The notes beneath the pieces are model-generated. The model was not told where the DNA came from and did no database searches. It worked only from the letters and a program-made list of their open reading frames with translations. Source: a virus. Taken from it: DNA of 22,984 bases. The number at the start of each line of letters is the position of its first letter. Position 1 is the first letter of the stretch. A program made the position numbers and the translations under genes. The DNA lies in the IMG/VR virus record IMGVR_UViG_3300031626_000020, positions 1 to 22,984 of that record. One strand, given 5' to 3'. Shown here one piece after another: positions 5,703 through 11,744 of the stretch.

Positions 5703-6135
5703 CTTGCAACCTTGCAATTAATCTATCGGCTCTTGCTGTTACTTGTGTGTAGTAGCGAGAGTTTTTTAATTGGTAACCACATTCAATCCAATCACGATCT
5801 TTTACAGCTTTCCGAAACAAAACAAATTTAGATAAACGAGGTCTGCCCATATTAAACATAAGGTTTCCAATTATCAATTGCACTTCTTCCGGCAACTCAT
5901 CAAAGTCTTCAAATAAAATTTTACATTCATCGATGGTACCATAAACATCCGCCTGGAAACATTGGTTTACTCTGTCAGGAGATACGGCTGTGCCAACCGG
6001 CAGATCGTATTCCTCATCCCATTCGGTGACAAGGTGACCTATCCCGTGCGTTGGCAGACCTAAATGATCTAAGTAAATTTCGTACTTACATCCTTCATCT
6101 TCTTTGAGATCTTCTCGAAGCTTATCAATGTTCAT
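5695..6135 (-). CDS. Endolysin, T4-type lysozyme (GH24 muramidase)
   Basis: A 146-residue muramidase that cuts the glycan backbone of peptidoglycan at lysis. The catalytic triad spacing is exactly that of T4 lysozyme: E14, D23 (nine later) and T29 (six later), in EGCKYEIYLDHLGLPTHGIGH. NLMFNMGRPRLSKF and the C-terminal SRYYTQVTARADRL are also typical of the family. There is no signal peptide or N-terminal anchor, so release should depend on the holin encoded upstream. The start overlaps the stop of the 46-aa gene (ATGA). Its 3' end overlaps the mini-LexA gene tail to tail by 8 bases. Confidence 0.92.
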   Translation of the reverse strand: MNIDKLREDLKEDEGCKYEIYLDHLGLPTHGIGHLVTEWDEEYDLPVGTAVSPDRVNQCFQADVYGTIDECKILFEDFDELPEEVQLIIGNLMFNMGRPRLSKFVLFRKAVKDRDWIECGYQLKNSRYYTQVTARADRLIARLQAI

Positions 6136-6272
6136 GTTTTTTTCTTCTTCTTTATAAAACCAGCTTTCATATTCGCATAGGCTTTACTGCTTATGGTTGA
6201 ATTTTTTTTAGTGCGTGAAATGCCTTTCTTTTTTCGAGCTAAAATATTTGCGTAAAGTCCTGGTTTTGCCAT
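6132..6272 (-). CDS. Tiny basic phage protein (MAKPGLYANI type), 46 aa
   Basis: Translated by hand. It begins MAKPGLYANILARKKKGISR, then contains STISSKAYANMKAGF and ends in a lysine run. I recognise this as a very common short protein of marine podoviruses and other phages, often seen next to terminase or lysis genes, of unknown function. It is strongly basic, so nucleic-acid or membrane-phosphate contact is possible. A clear GGAG lies 6 bases before the ATG. The start overlaps the previous stop (TAATG) and the stop overlaps the lysozyme start (ATGA). Confidence 0.78.
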   Translation of the reverse strand: MAKPGLYANILARKKKGISRTKKNSTISSKAYANMKAGFIKKKKKT

Positions 6273-6373
6273 TAGTTTCTCCTTCGGTTTTTCATTGAGT
6301 TAATATGTTTGTGCCAAAAATAATTAGCTAAAGACGTAAACAGATCGTACATTTTCATATAAAATTTTGTCAT
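6272..6373 (-). CDS. Micro-protein B, 33 aa
   Basis: Translated by hand: 34 codons between an ATG that overlaps the previous stop (ATGA at 6370-6373) and a TAA that overlaps the next ATG (TAATG). The core, LANYFWHKHINSMKNRRR, is aromatic and then basic. It aligns without gaps to the product of the gene just upstream, also 33 residues: F4, F12, N17, F19, K22 and H23 are shared and most other positions are conservative. AAGGA lies about 11 bases upstream of the start. I recall similar short proteins in marine phages, without a known role. Confidence 0.62.
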   Translation of the reverse strand: MTKFYMKMYDLFTSLANYFWHKHINSMKNRRRN

Positions 6374-6471
6374 CGTTTTTGTTTCCTTCTTAGTTCGTAG
6401 ACATGTTTGTAATAAAACCGGTTACCAATTCTATTAAAAAATTTTGATAGACTTAACCAAAACCAAATCAT
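6370..6471 (-). CDS. Micro-protein A, 33 aa
   Basis: Translated by hand: 34 codons, with ATGA overlaps at both ends (with the holin stop at 6468-6471 and the next start at 6370-6373). The sequence has an aromatic hydrophobic N-terminus (MIWFWLSLSKFFNRIGN) and a basic C-terminus (YKHVYELRRKQKR), so it could lie on or insert into the membrane. It has the same length and pattern as its downstream neighbour. Being locked between the holin and lysozyme genes, it may belong to the lysis function, but nothing in the sequence proves this. Confidence 0.58.
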   Translation of the reverse strand: MIWFWLSLSKFFNRIGNRFYYKHVYELRRKQKR

Positions 6472-6860
6472 TTTTTTCCAATCATTTTCATAGCTTGACC
6501 AACACCCTTAATTCCAAACGAACTACTAACAGCTATAAATAAAAGGTACTGATACCAATCCGGGAGAGTGTTTAAAACTTCAAAACCTTTTCTTACATGT
6601 TCTGTCATGCTGGGTATGAAGACTAAAATGGCGGGAGCAAGCAGTACACCTAAAGCAAACTCGTCTTTATAAGATCCATCAGTAGCATCAGCCATCGATT
6701 TTTCCCAGGCAACTTCTCCGGAAGCAACCTTCTCAGCAACTACAGCTTTGGCTTTAGCTTGAGCAACTTTAGCTTGCCCATCAGCTTTAACTTTTTCTAC
6801 TTTACTGTTCATCCAATTACTAGCTAGTGAAGCTATGGGTCCTATGATTGCAGATAACAT
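6468..6860 (-). CDS. Holin, GTA 3TM family
   Basis: A 130-residue protein resembling Pfam holin of 3TMs for gene-transfer release (PF11351), known from alphaproteobacterial gene transfer agents and phages. The first 17 residues are hydrophobic or amphipathic, and residues 20-55 are an alanine/lysine-rich helix. YKDEFALGVLLAPAILVFIP (64-83) is a membrane span. Then LPDWYQYLLFIAVSSSFGIKG (99-119) carries the family's WYQ...SFGI signature and a second span. It should form membrane lesions that release the lysozyme encoded four genes downstream. AAGGAG lies 8 bases before the ATG. The stop overlaps the next start (ATGA). Confidence 0.82.
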   Translation of the reverse strand: MLSAIIGPIASLASNWMNSKVEKVKADGQAKVAQAKAKAVVAEKVASGEVAWEKSMADATDGSYKDEFALGVLLAPAILVFIPSMTEHVRKGFEVLNTLPDWYQYLLFIAVSSSFGIKGVGQAMKMIGKK

Positions 6861-6871
6861 ATTAATTCTCC

Positions 6872-7072
6872 TTAATAGATTTGTACTTTCTTAGGATCGA
6901 CTGTCGGTATTAATTTACACATACATTGGTAAACTTGTGGCTTGTCTTTTTTAATATAAGATTGATTGGTCAATGTGTTTTTGAAACTCATACAATCATT
7001 TACATTTTGAAAATAAATACCGCCTTCGCTAACTGCACCATTTAACGTGCAAATTAAAAGGAAAGCTGTCAT
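6872..7072 (-). CDS. Small cysteine-containing secreted-type protein, 66 aa
   Basis: A longer reading from 7231 exists, but its extra part is a shadow of the neighbouring gene. I start at the ATG at 7072 because it overlaps the upstream stop as ATGA. The protein begins MTAFLLICTLNGAVSEGGIY, a short hydrophobic leader, then has cysteines at 8, 27, 50 and 52, and ends CKLIPTVDPKKVQIY. I recall this layout as a recurring small protein in lysis regions of marine podoviruses. Its role is unknown; an outer-membrane or spanin-like part is one guess. It lies just before the holin. Confidence 0.65.
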   Translation of the reverse strand: MTAFLLICTLNGAVSEGGIYFQNVNDCMSFKNTLTNQSYIKKDKPQVYQCMCKLIPTVDPKKVQIY

Positions 7073-7538
7073 ATCAAACCTTTCTTCTTGGCTAATATAA
7101 AAAGGACAGTTGCTACTCCAGTAAATAATGCTGTAATGAGTATGCCTAATACAATTTTGAGAAACATATCTTGTATATACTGTCTGCGTTTCTGGGCTTT
7201 CACTCGTGCTTCTTTTCGGGATACTCGGCAATCAGCACAAAATTGTATATAGTCTGTGTAGAGGTTGGCTCTCCCAAAAAGTTGCATATACTCCCTCAAT
7301 TTTTCTTGCTTAACTCGTATAGATTCAAGAGCCATAAATTCTTCTAAATCATTGTCGGTCTTGCCTAAGAAATTAGTCCAAAGACTATTCTTTTTTTGTA
7401 TAAATCTTGTTTAAGTTTGTCTTCAGCCCCTATAAAATTGGCAATCGCTGATCCACAACTACTTATTTCCTTACCATTTTCTAGTGTTTCTTTAATTATT
7501 TTAAAAGCAGAATTAGCTACTAAAAGTATCTCAAGCAT
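7069..7538 (-). CDS. Membrane-anchored lysis-region protein made by -1 frameshift (about 156 aa)
   Basis: This is read as one gene in two frames. Frame one runs from the ATG at 7538 (GAGGT upstream) to TAG at 7365 and encodes 57 residues starting MLEILLVANSAFKIIKETLE. Frame two is open without an ATG through NSLWTNFLGKTDNDLEEF into MALESIRVKQEKLREYM and ends at 7069. The frames overlap at AAAAAAAG (complement 7390-7397), and a -1 slip there joins KK to KNSLW. I recall one continuous protein of this layout in related marine phages. The product would have a coiled charged region with GRANLYTDYIQF and one C-terminal membrane helix (last 30 residues). Alternatives are two separate proteins or a real frameshift mutation. 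Confidence 0.6.
7365..7538 (-). CDS. Zero-frame product of the frameshift gene, 57 aa
   Basis: The product obtained if ribosomes do not slip: MLEILLVANSAFKIIKETLE through DLYKKRIVFGLIS. The last eight residues differ from the shifted product. Its start is well supported, with GAGGT six bases upstream and the preceding gene's stop at 7542-7544. Confidence 0.6.
   Translation of the reverse strand: MLEILLVANSAFKIIKETLENGKEISSCGSAIANFIGAEDKLKQDLYKKRIVFGLIS
7390..7397 (-). other. Candidate -1 slippery site AAAAAAAG
   Basis: Seven A residues followed by G on the minus strand. The zero frame reads TAC AAA AAA AGA, the shifted frame AAA AAA AAG AAT. Slippage by the ribosome or by RNA polymerase on the A run would fuse the upstream frame to the frame ending at 7069. 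Confidence 0.5.
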
Positions 7539-7541
7539 GGA

Positions 7542-7703
7542 CTACCTCACTAGCAAACCTATGAGTAACACAATAGCTGTGCCTGAAGTTCCTATCATAA
7601 TATGTTCAATACGTTTGATGCGTAGTATAGTCTCTTTCCATCTCTCAGAACAAACTGCTTCATGAGTATCAATTTGTGCTTTTACTTCAGATGCTTTGAC
7701 CAT
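7542..7703 (-). CDS. Small single-span membrane protein, 53 aa
   Basis: Translated by hand. It starts MVKASEVKAQIDTHEAVCSE, continues with a basic helix (WKETILRIKRIEHIM) and ends in a membrane segment (IGTSGTAIVLLIGLLVR). I recognise this pattern from short proteins encoded between the tail fibre and lysis genes of marine podoviruses; the role is unknown. With the basic helix at the membrane face it could assist the holin. The ATG overlaps the stop of the last fibre gene (TAATG), so translation is coupled. Confidence 0.72.
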   Translation of the reverse strand: MVKASEVKAQIDTHEAVCSERWKETILRIKRIEHIMIGTSGTAIVLLIGLLVR

Positions 7704-8236
7704 TAGCCTTTGATCTCCATGAGAGTTATGTTTGTATCTATTCTAGGGTGCTGAGCATTATCTGTGTCTCTACCAGTTCTTCCTAAATATGATGTTCCAC
7801 TACTGTCATCTCCCATTGCACATAGTCTATATGAAATCTGAGAAGTTGTTTGAGGATCATGTATTGTGTTGTAACCTATATTAGTGCCTTGCCAATTTGC
7901 ACTTGCTTGCCCATTCCAACCAATAGCTCTTTGTCTTGATCCTGCCGAATCTCCACCGCTAACTATTGTATCTGTATTAGCTACAGATGTTCCAGTAGCA
8001 AACCTTAAACCTACTGAACCAGTAACACTAGTACTGCTATAAGAAAAAGTTGCTTGTACTAATATTAAAATTTTACTAGATGTGCTTGTTGGAGTTATAG
8101 TAGCAGTCGGTCCACACATTACGTTTTGTGCTGTCCAATCTTCAGGAGCAGTTACCTTTGCTGTTTTAGTCTGCAACACACTACCTACTGGAAGCCTATC
8201 AATCACGCTTGCTGAATTTAGTTTGGTTAATGCCAT
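7703..8236 (-). CDS. Tail fibre tip/receptor-binding-like protein, 177 aa
   Basis: A serine/threonine- and glycine-rich beta-type protein that begins MALTKLNSASVIDRLPVGSVLQTKT and ends in a strand-like NITLMEIKG. The opening is shared with the 168-aa protein at 9427-9933 (MALSKIQAES), and the ribosome-binding segments of the two genes are nearly the same (TAGGAGCATAGA). LPVGSVLQ openings are familiar from marine phage fibre and tip proteins. The body probably forms a trimeric beta domain that contacts the host surface. It lies directly behind the MPYIG fibre, 11 bases away. No enzyme motif is visible. Confidence 0.62.
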   Translation of the reverse strand: MALTKLNSASVIDRLPVGSVLQTKTAKVTAPEDWTAQNVMCGPTATITPTSTSSKILILVQATFSYSSTSVTGSVGLRFATGTSVANTDTIVSGGDSAGSRQRAIGWNGQASANWQGTNIGYNTIHDPQTTSQISYRLCAMGDDSSGTSYLGRTGRDTDNAQHPRIDTNITLMEIKG

Positions 8237-8247
8237 TCTCTATGCTC

Positions 8248-9135
8248 CTATACTGACGGACAAAGTTTGATGAAATGTATTTTTGTACCATAAATGTCAC
8301 TAGTACCACCTCTTACAATTACAGTATTATTTAAACTTAGTTTATGCCTAAACTTTACATTTGATACATTATTAACATTTAGAGTATATGGTAGTGTGAT
8401 ACCTACATTAGCATTTGTTGCATATCCATGATCTCGTATACCAGTAACATCATTATAAGTATTATTATCTGTTGTTACTTCCATTCTAACACCACTTGCT
8501 CCAGATGCTCCACCACTATGATAAAAGTTTAAAACTAACTCTATTCTCCAAATACCAGTAGAAGGAAATGTCCAAATACCAGTACCATTTGTTCCCGCTG
8601 AAGAAGCATGAGACATACCACCATTCTTATTTGCAGTATTATTAGTTGTTAATCGTGTGTATCCAGCAAACAGTAAGTCAGTATTATTATGTTGAGTAGT
8701 GTTATCGTCATTGTAATACCAAGTTTCTATTACACTATTAGTTTCAACATAGCTTGTTGCACCAGTACCACCATTAGCTATTGGAAGAACTCCACTTACT
8801 TTGCTAGTTAAATTTACTGCACCAGTTCCAATCTTGTTAGCAGTCACACTACCATCAGTCGGTGTAGACACAGTACCAACATTGCCAAACACTCGTACAA
8901 AATCAATCGTATCTGAACTAGATAACGTAGCTCCAACAGTAAGAACTGCACCATTTAAAGACATAGTCGATCCACCTTGGATCACACCATTAATTGATAC
9001 TAATAGATTGTTAACTGTTTCTGGAAAGTAATCAGCACCATTTAGTTTTAATGTATAGTCATCTGTGGCACTAGCTGTAAGTGCATCTAACTCTTGGAAT
9101 AACCCACTACTAGGTTCGCTTCCTATGTATGGCAT
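8248..9135 (-). CDS. Tail fibre-like protein, 295 aa
   Basis: It begins MPYIGSEPSSGLFQELDALT, then has an N-terminal beta domain with LVSINGVIQGG (about 43-54). After it come a linker, DGSVTANKIGTGAVNLTSKVSGVLPIANGGTGATS in pieces around residues 94-128, and a C-terminal beta-rich domain of about 160 residues with TGIWRIELVLNFYHSGG and an ending KIHFIKLC. YIG starts and DGSVT-x-x-K-I linkers are typical of phage fibres. It resembles the 371-aa fibre at 9943-11058 in its first 100 residues. AAGGAG lies 9 bases before the start. The C-terminal domain is probably the host-contact part. Confidence 0.72.
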   Translation of the reverse strand: MPYIGSEPSSGLFQELDALTASATDDYTLKLNGADYFPETVNNLLVSINGVIQGGSTMSLNGAVLTVGATLSSSDTIDFVRVFGNVGTVSTPTDGSVTANKIGTGAVNLTSKVSGVLPIANGGTGATSYVETNSVIETWYYNDDNTTQHNNTDLLFAGYTRLTTNNTANKNGGMSHASSAGTNGTGIWTFPSTGIWRIELVLNFYHSGGASGASGVRMEVTTDNNTYNDVTGIRDHGYATNANVGITLPYTLNVNNVSNVKFRHKLSLNNTVIVRGGTSDIYGTKIHFIKLCPSV

Positions 9136-9141
9136 GGCTTA

Positions 9142-9417
9142 TTACTCCTTTGGATATTTATCTTTAATTGTTTTGATTGTTGCTTTCCAAGCAACTACAC
9201 CATTGTGGTAGATGTCATCTAGTTGGTCTGCTATTGCAGGATATTCTATTGCTCTATCTCTTTGGTATTTCTTAGCTTCCCATTCTGCTTTTAGAGTAGC
9301 CATATGTTTAGTTCTTTTAGCTTCATCATCATAATCTGACTGACCAAACCTAGAAACTATTTCTTTCCAGACAGAACTGTGTTCGTTATCCCATCTTTTT
9401 AATTCTAAATAATTCAT
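9142..9417 (-). CDS. Small tail protein (XkdW-like/fibre chaperone-like), 91 aa
   Basis: An acidic/basic helical protein beginning MNYLELKRWDNEHSSVWKE and ending with YPAIADQLDDIYHNG then AWKATIKTIKDKYPKE. The pattern YP-x-I-x-x-QLD-x-IYH followed by W-x-x-x-I-x-x-x-K-x-x-x-P is widespread in small phage proteins encoded next to tail fibres (XkdW-like). These are thought to help fibre folding or assembly. It lies between the two fibre cassettes and is the only non-beta, non-glycine-rich protein in the block, which fits a chaperone. AGGA precedes the start by about eight bases. Confidence 0.65.
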   Translation of the reverse strand: MNYLELKRWDNEHSSVWKEIVSRFGQSDYDDEAKRTKHMATLKAEWEAKKYQRDRAIEYPAIADQLDDIYHNGVVAWKATIKTIKDKYPKE

Positions 9418-9426
9418 AATATTTTC

Positions 9427-9933
9427 CTATGCCAATCGGCAACCTCCCCAATGACTATGTCCTACATGATAATCTGAAGTGCTTGAAGAACAAACTGCTA
9501 TAGTGTCTCCACTTGCTAAATTGATAATAAGTGACGAAGTTTGAGTGTGGTCTTGATTTCCTTGATCATAAGAAAAATATTCTCCATTATTATGTTGTGA
9601 AGCAACTTTTGCTGAGTTTTTAAGAAAAGAAAAAGCATTACTAGTATCAGCATTAGCCGTATATACAGAATAGTTAAACATATAAACACCATTTGCAGGT
9701 GCTGTAAATTTATAAGTTGATGTGTTGTAACAACTATCTGTGTCAAAACTGTCCTCAGTAGAATCATTATTAAAAGCTAAGATTCCATTATCTGATGCTG
9801 TAGCCCAACTAGTAGAATCATTTCTAGCCATAAATGCAGAACTTCCTGCCACACTAGTACCACTTACAGTTCCACTAAAAGCATATGTGTCTGCTAGGTT
9901 CATTGACTCAGCTTGAATTTTACTTAATGCCAT
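9427..9933 (-). CDS. C1q-like fibre tip protein, 168 aa
   Basis: It starts MALSKIQAESMNLADTYAF, has a short linker, then a jelly-roll-like domain from about residue 38. YKFTAPANGVYMFNYSVYT (73-91) and SSLIINLASGDTIAVCSSS (near 132-150), ending GHSHWGGCRLA, follow the C1q/TNF-like pattern of bacterial and phage tip proteins. In these the start of the domain is an F-x-(A/P)-P-x-x-G-x-Y element and the end is a final G-x-x-L strand. Such trimers sit at the ends of fibres and bind surfaces. It follows the MAYIG fibre by 9 bases and is paralogous at its N-terminus to the 177-aa tip protein. Confidence 0.68.
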   Translation of the reverse strand: MALSKIQAESMNLADTYAFSGTVSGTSVAGSSAFMARNDSTSWATASDNGILAFNNDSTEDSFDTDSCYNTSTYKFTAPANGVYMFNYSVYTANADTSNAFSFLKNSAKVASQHNNGEYFSYDQGNQDHTQTSSLIINLASGDTIAVCSSSTSDYHVGHSHWGGCRLA

Positions 9934-9942
9934 TCTATGCTC

Positions 9943-11058
9943 CTATCCTGCATAAATTCTAATCTTTGTGATTTCTTGGTTTACATTTGCATATTGACCA
10001 CCATAAGATGCAAAGTAAAAATAATACCCAGTACCATCTGCTATAGTAGAATCTATTGTAATTGTCTTTGTACCAGCAGTAGGATTATGTGATGATAACC
10101 CATCAGTATGACCACTACTTGTTCGATTATTCTGAGCCATTCCAAGAGTTGTTTCTGAAAGATAGAAGTTATTATTACTAGTTACAGACCTGTAAATAAT
10201 TTCTATTTTTGTGTACCCAGCTGGTATAACAACTTTATTAGTGCTTCTTATGCCGTAACCAATACCATACCCAGTTTGAGCAGTACCATTAATTCTTGTT
10301 TTAATTCTATCAGCAGTTGCACCTGCCTCTCCACTTGAATTGTGATTATAGCTACTAACAGTCCAACCACCAGTTACAGAACTAATATCGCCACTTCCAC
10401 CAAAATCATCACTATTAAATAGCACTATATCAGGGAGACCTATAGTTATAATTGTAGAATGTATATACTCACTACTATTTGGATTTTGAAAAACAAGTTT
10501 ATAATTTGTTGCTACACTTGCAAACGTACTTGTTGTAGCTATAGTTACACTTTGATCGTTTGTATGTGAAAGATTAGTTCCAACATCACTATTATCAGAA
10601 ACTTTACGAAGCTTAACAGTTGATGCTGAATCCATGTATTGACCTGACAAAGCAATAGTTTGCCCTGTAGCTGAACCAGTTAAAGTTGTAGGTGTAAAAG
10701 AATTAACAATAGCATTTTTGGTTAAACCAGCTTGAAGTTTTGCAGTTGTTACAGAACCATCTGCTAATTTACCTGTGCTTACACTTCCATCAGGAGGAAC
10801 AGTTGTTTGAACTGCTCTTGCTAAATACAAAACATAAATATCATCTGATGTTCCGACACTACCAGTAAGACTAACTGCTGTACCATTTGTACTATATGCA
10901 GAGGTCGGTTCTTGTCTAACATTATTTATGTATAATGCTATGTCATTTGCATTAGCTACTGCATGAGTTAATGTAAGGCTTGTTCCAGAAGCACCAGTTA
11001 AATCTTGCTTGATAAGACTTGTGAATGATGTGTCTACTTGGTTTCCTATATATGCCAT
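9943..11058 (-). CDS. Tail fibre-like protein, 371 aa
   Basis: It starts MAYIGNQVDTSFTSLIKQDL and continues with a beta domain containing IALYINNVRQEP. Linker repeats come at about residues 90-120 (PPDGSVSTGKLADGSVTTAK), then an Ig-like or beta stretch (TPTTLTGSATGQTIALSGQ through ATNYKLVFQNPNS, about 127-190). A C-terminal beta domain of about 165 residues ends EITKIRIYAG. The first hundred residues are shared in layout with the 295-aa fibre. It probably attaches to the tail through the N-terminus and carries a sugar- or surface-binding domain at the far end. Only AAGG is visible before the start. Confidence 0.72.
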   Translation of the reverse strand: MAYIGNQVDTSFTSLIKQDLTGASGTSLTLTHAVANANDIALYINNVRQEPTSAYSTNGTAVSLTGSVGTSDDIYVLYLARAVQTTVPPDGSVSTGKLADGSVTTAKLQAGLTKNAIVNSFTPTTLTGSATGQTIALSGQYMDSASTVKLRKVSDNSDVGTNLSHTNDQSVTIATTSTFASVATNYKLVFQNPNSSEYIHSTIITIGLPDIVLFNSDDFGGSGDISSVTGGWTVSSYNHNSSGEAGATADRIKTRINGTAQTGYGIGYGIRSTNKVVIPAGYTKIEIIYRSVTSNNNFYLSETTLGMAQNNRTSSGHTDGLSSHNPTAGTKTITIDSTIADGTGYYFYFASYGGQYANVNQEITKIRIYAG

Positions 11059-11068
11059 TTAAAAACCT

Positions 11069-11734
11069 TTATGTGCTAATTGAATCAACTCTTGATAACC
11101 AAACATCTAAGCTAGATGCTGTGTTAGATTGAAAAAACATTCTGTCGTTATTTTGCACCACCATCTTAGCTCCACCATCTAGTAACTGTAGTGCTGATCC
11201 ACTAGGTATAGGTGCATCTTTTATTATGTAATGTACGTTTGTAACTGTGATTGAGTTACCCATTCCACTATGTTGAGTGCAATAATAATATAGGGTTGAT
11301 GCTGTTGTTGATGAAGTTGTAATCACAACCTTTGCATTAGCTTGTGAAGGTGTACCAGTTGCAGTTACACCAGCAGTAATAATAGAACTATTAGCACCTT
11401 CAGCTTGCGTAGCAAATCGTAACACATGACCACTATTACTGCTATGGCTTACATCAAATGTATATGTAAAACCTTTGTATAACGTAAGTTGTGGTTTGGT
11501 CTGACCATCTATTAAGAAATTACCACCGACCACAGTAACAACAAATGTAAAATCAGCACCATAACTAAGAACACTTGATGTCATAAAACATGATGCTGTT
11601 ATAGCATTAACACTTGTGTTTGCCATGTTAATCCCAATGATTGTATCATCTGAATTAAAATCAGAACCATCTGGTAAGTCTTGAGCAGTTGTTCCTACTC
11701 CAGTTAAAAAAAGTCTTTCAAAATCTTGAGCCAT
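11069..11734 (-). CDS. Virion/fibre-associated protein with cupredoxin-like domain, 221 aa
   Basis: The central region (about residues 60-168) has a cupredoxin pattern. LTLYKGFTYTFDVSHSSNSGHVLRF contains H103, and TLYYYCTQHSGMGNSITV contains C152, H155 and M158, which together are the ligand set of a type-1 copper site (His, Cys, His, Met). Such YCxxHSGMG domains recur in marine phage structural proteins, where metal binding is not proven. The N-terminal 45 residues (MAQDFERLFLTGVGT) and the C-terminal part (WLSRVDSIST) look like attachment segments. It is encoded right behind the T7-type fibre, so it probably sits on the tail. GGGAG before the ATG supports the start. Confidence 0.7.
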   Translation of the reverse strand: MAQDFERLFLTGVGTTAQDLPDGSDFNSDDTIIGINMANTSVNAITASCFMTSSVLSYGADFTFVVTVVGGNFLIDGQTKPQLTLYKGFTYTFDVSHSSNSGHVLRFATQAEGANSSIITAGVTATGTPSQANAKVVITTSSTTASTLYYYCTQHSGMGNSITVTNVHYIIKDAPIPSGSALQLLDGGAKMVVQNNDRMFFQSNTASSLDVWLSRVDSIST

Positions 11735-11744
11735 ATCTTACTCC

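Noticed and set aside
6388-6408. Possible further LexA-type site near GTTC at about 6393
   Set aside because: The second half-site is at the wrong spacing (8 bases) and it lies within coding sequence of micro-protein A.
7073-7231. N-terminal extension of the 66-aa gene
   Set aside because: It runs in another frame through the frameshift gene; the ATGA-coupled ATG at 7072 is the better start.
7396-7665. Plus-strand open frame of 89 aa
   Set aside because: Antisense to the small membrane protein and the frameshift gene, both of which match recalled phage proteins.
9516-9767. Hydrophobic 83-aa frame inside the C1q-like gene
   Set aside because: Composition of leucine/isoleucine runs comes from frame-shifted Thr/Asn-rich codons; no ribosome-binding site was noticed.
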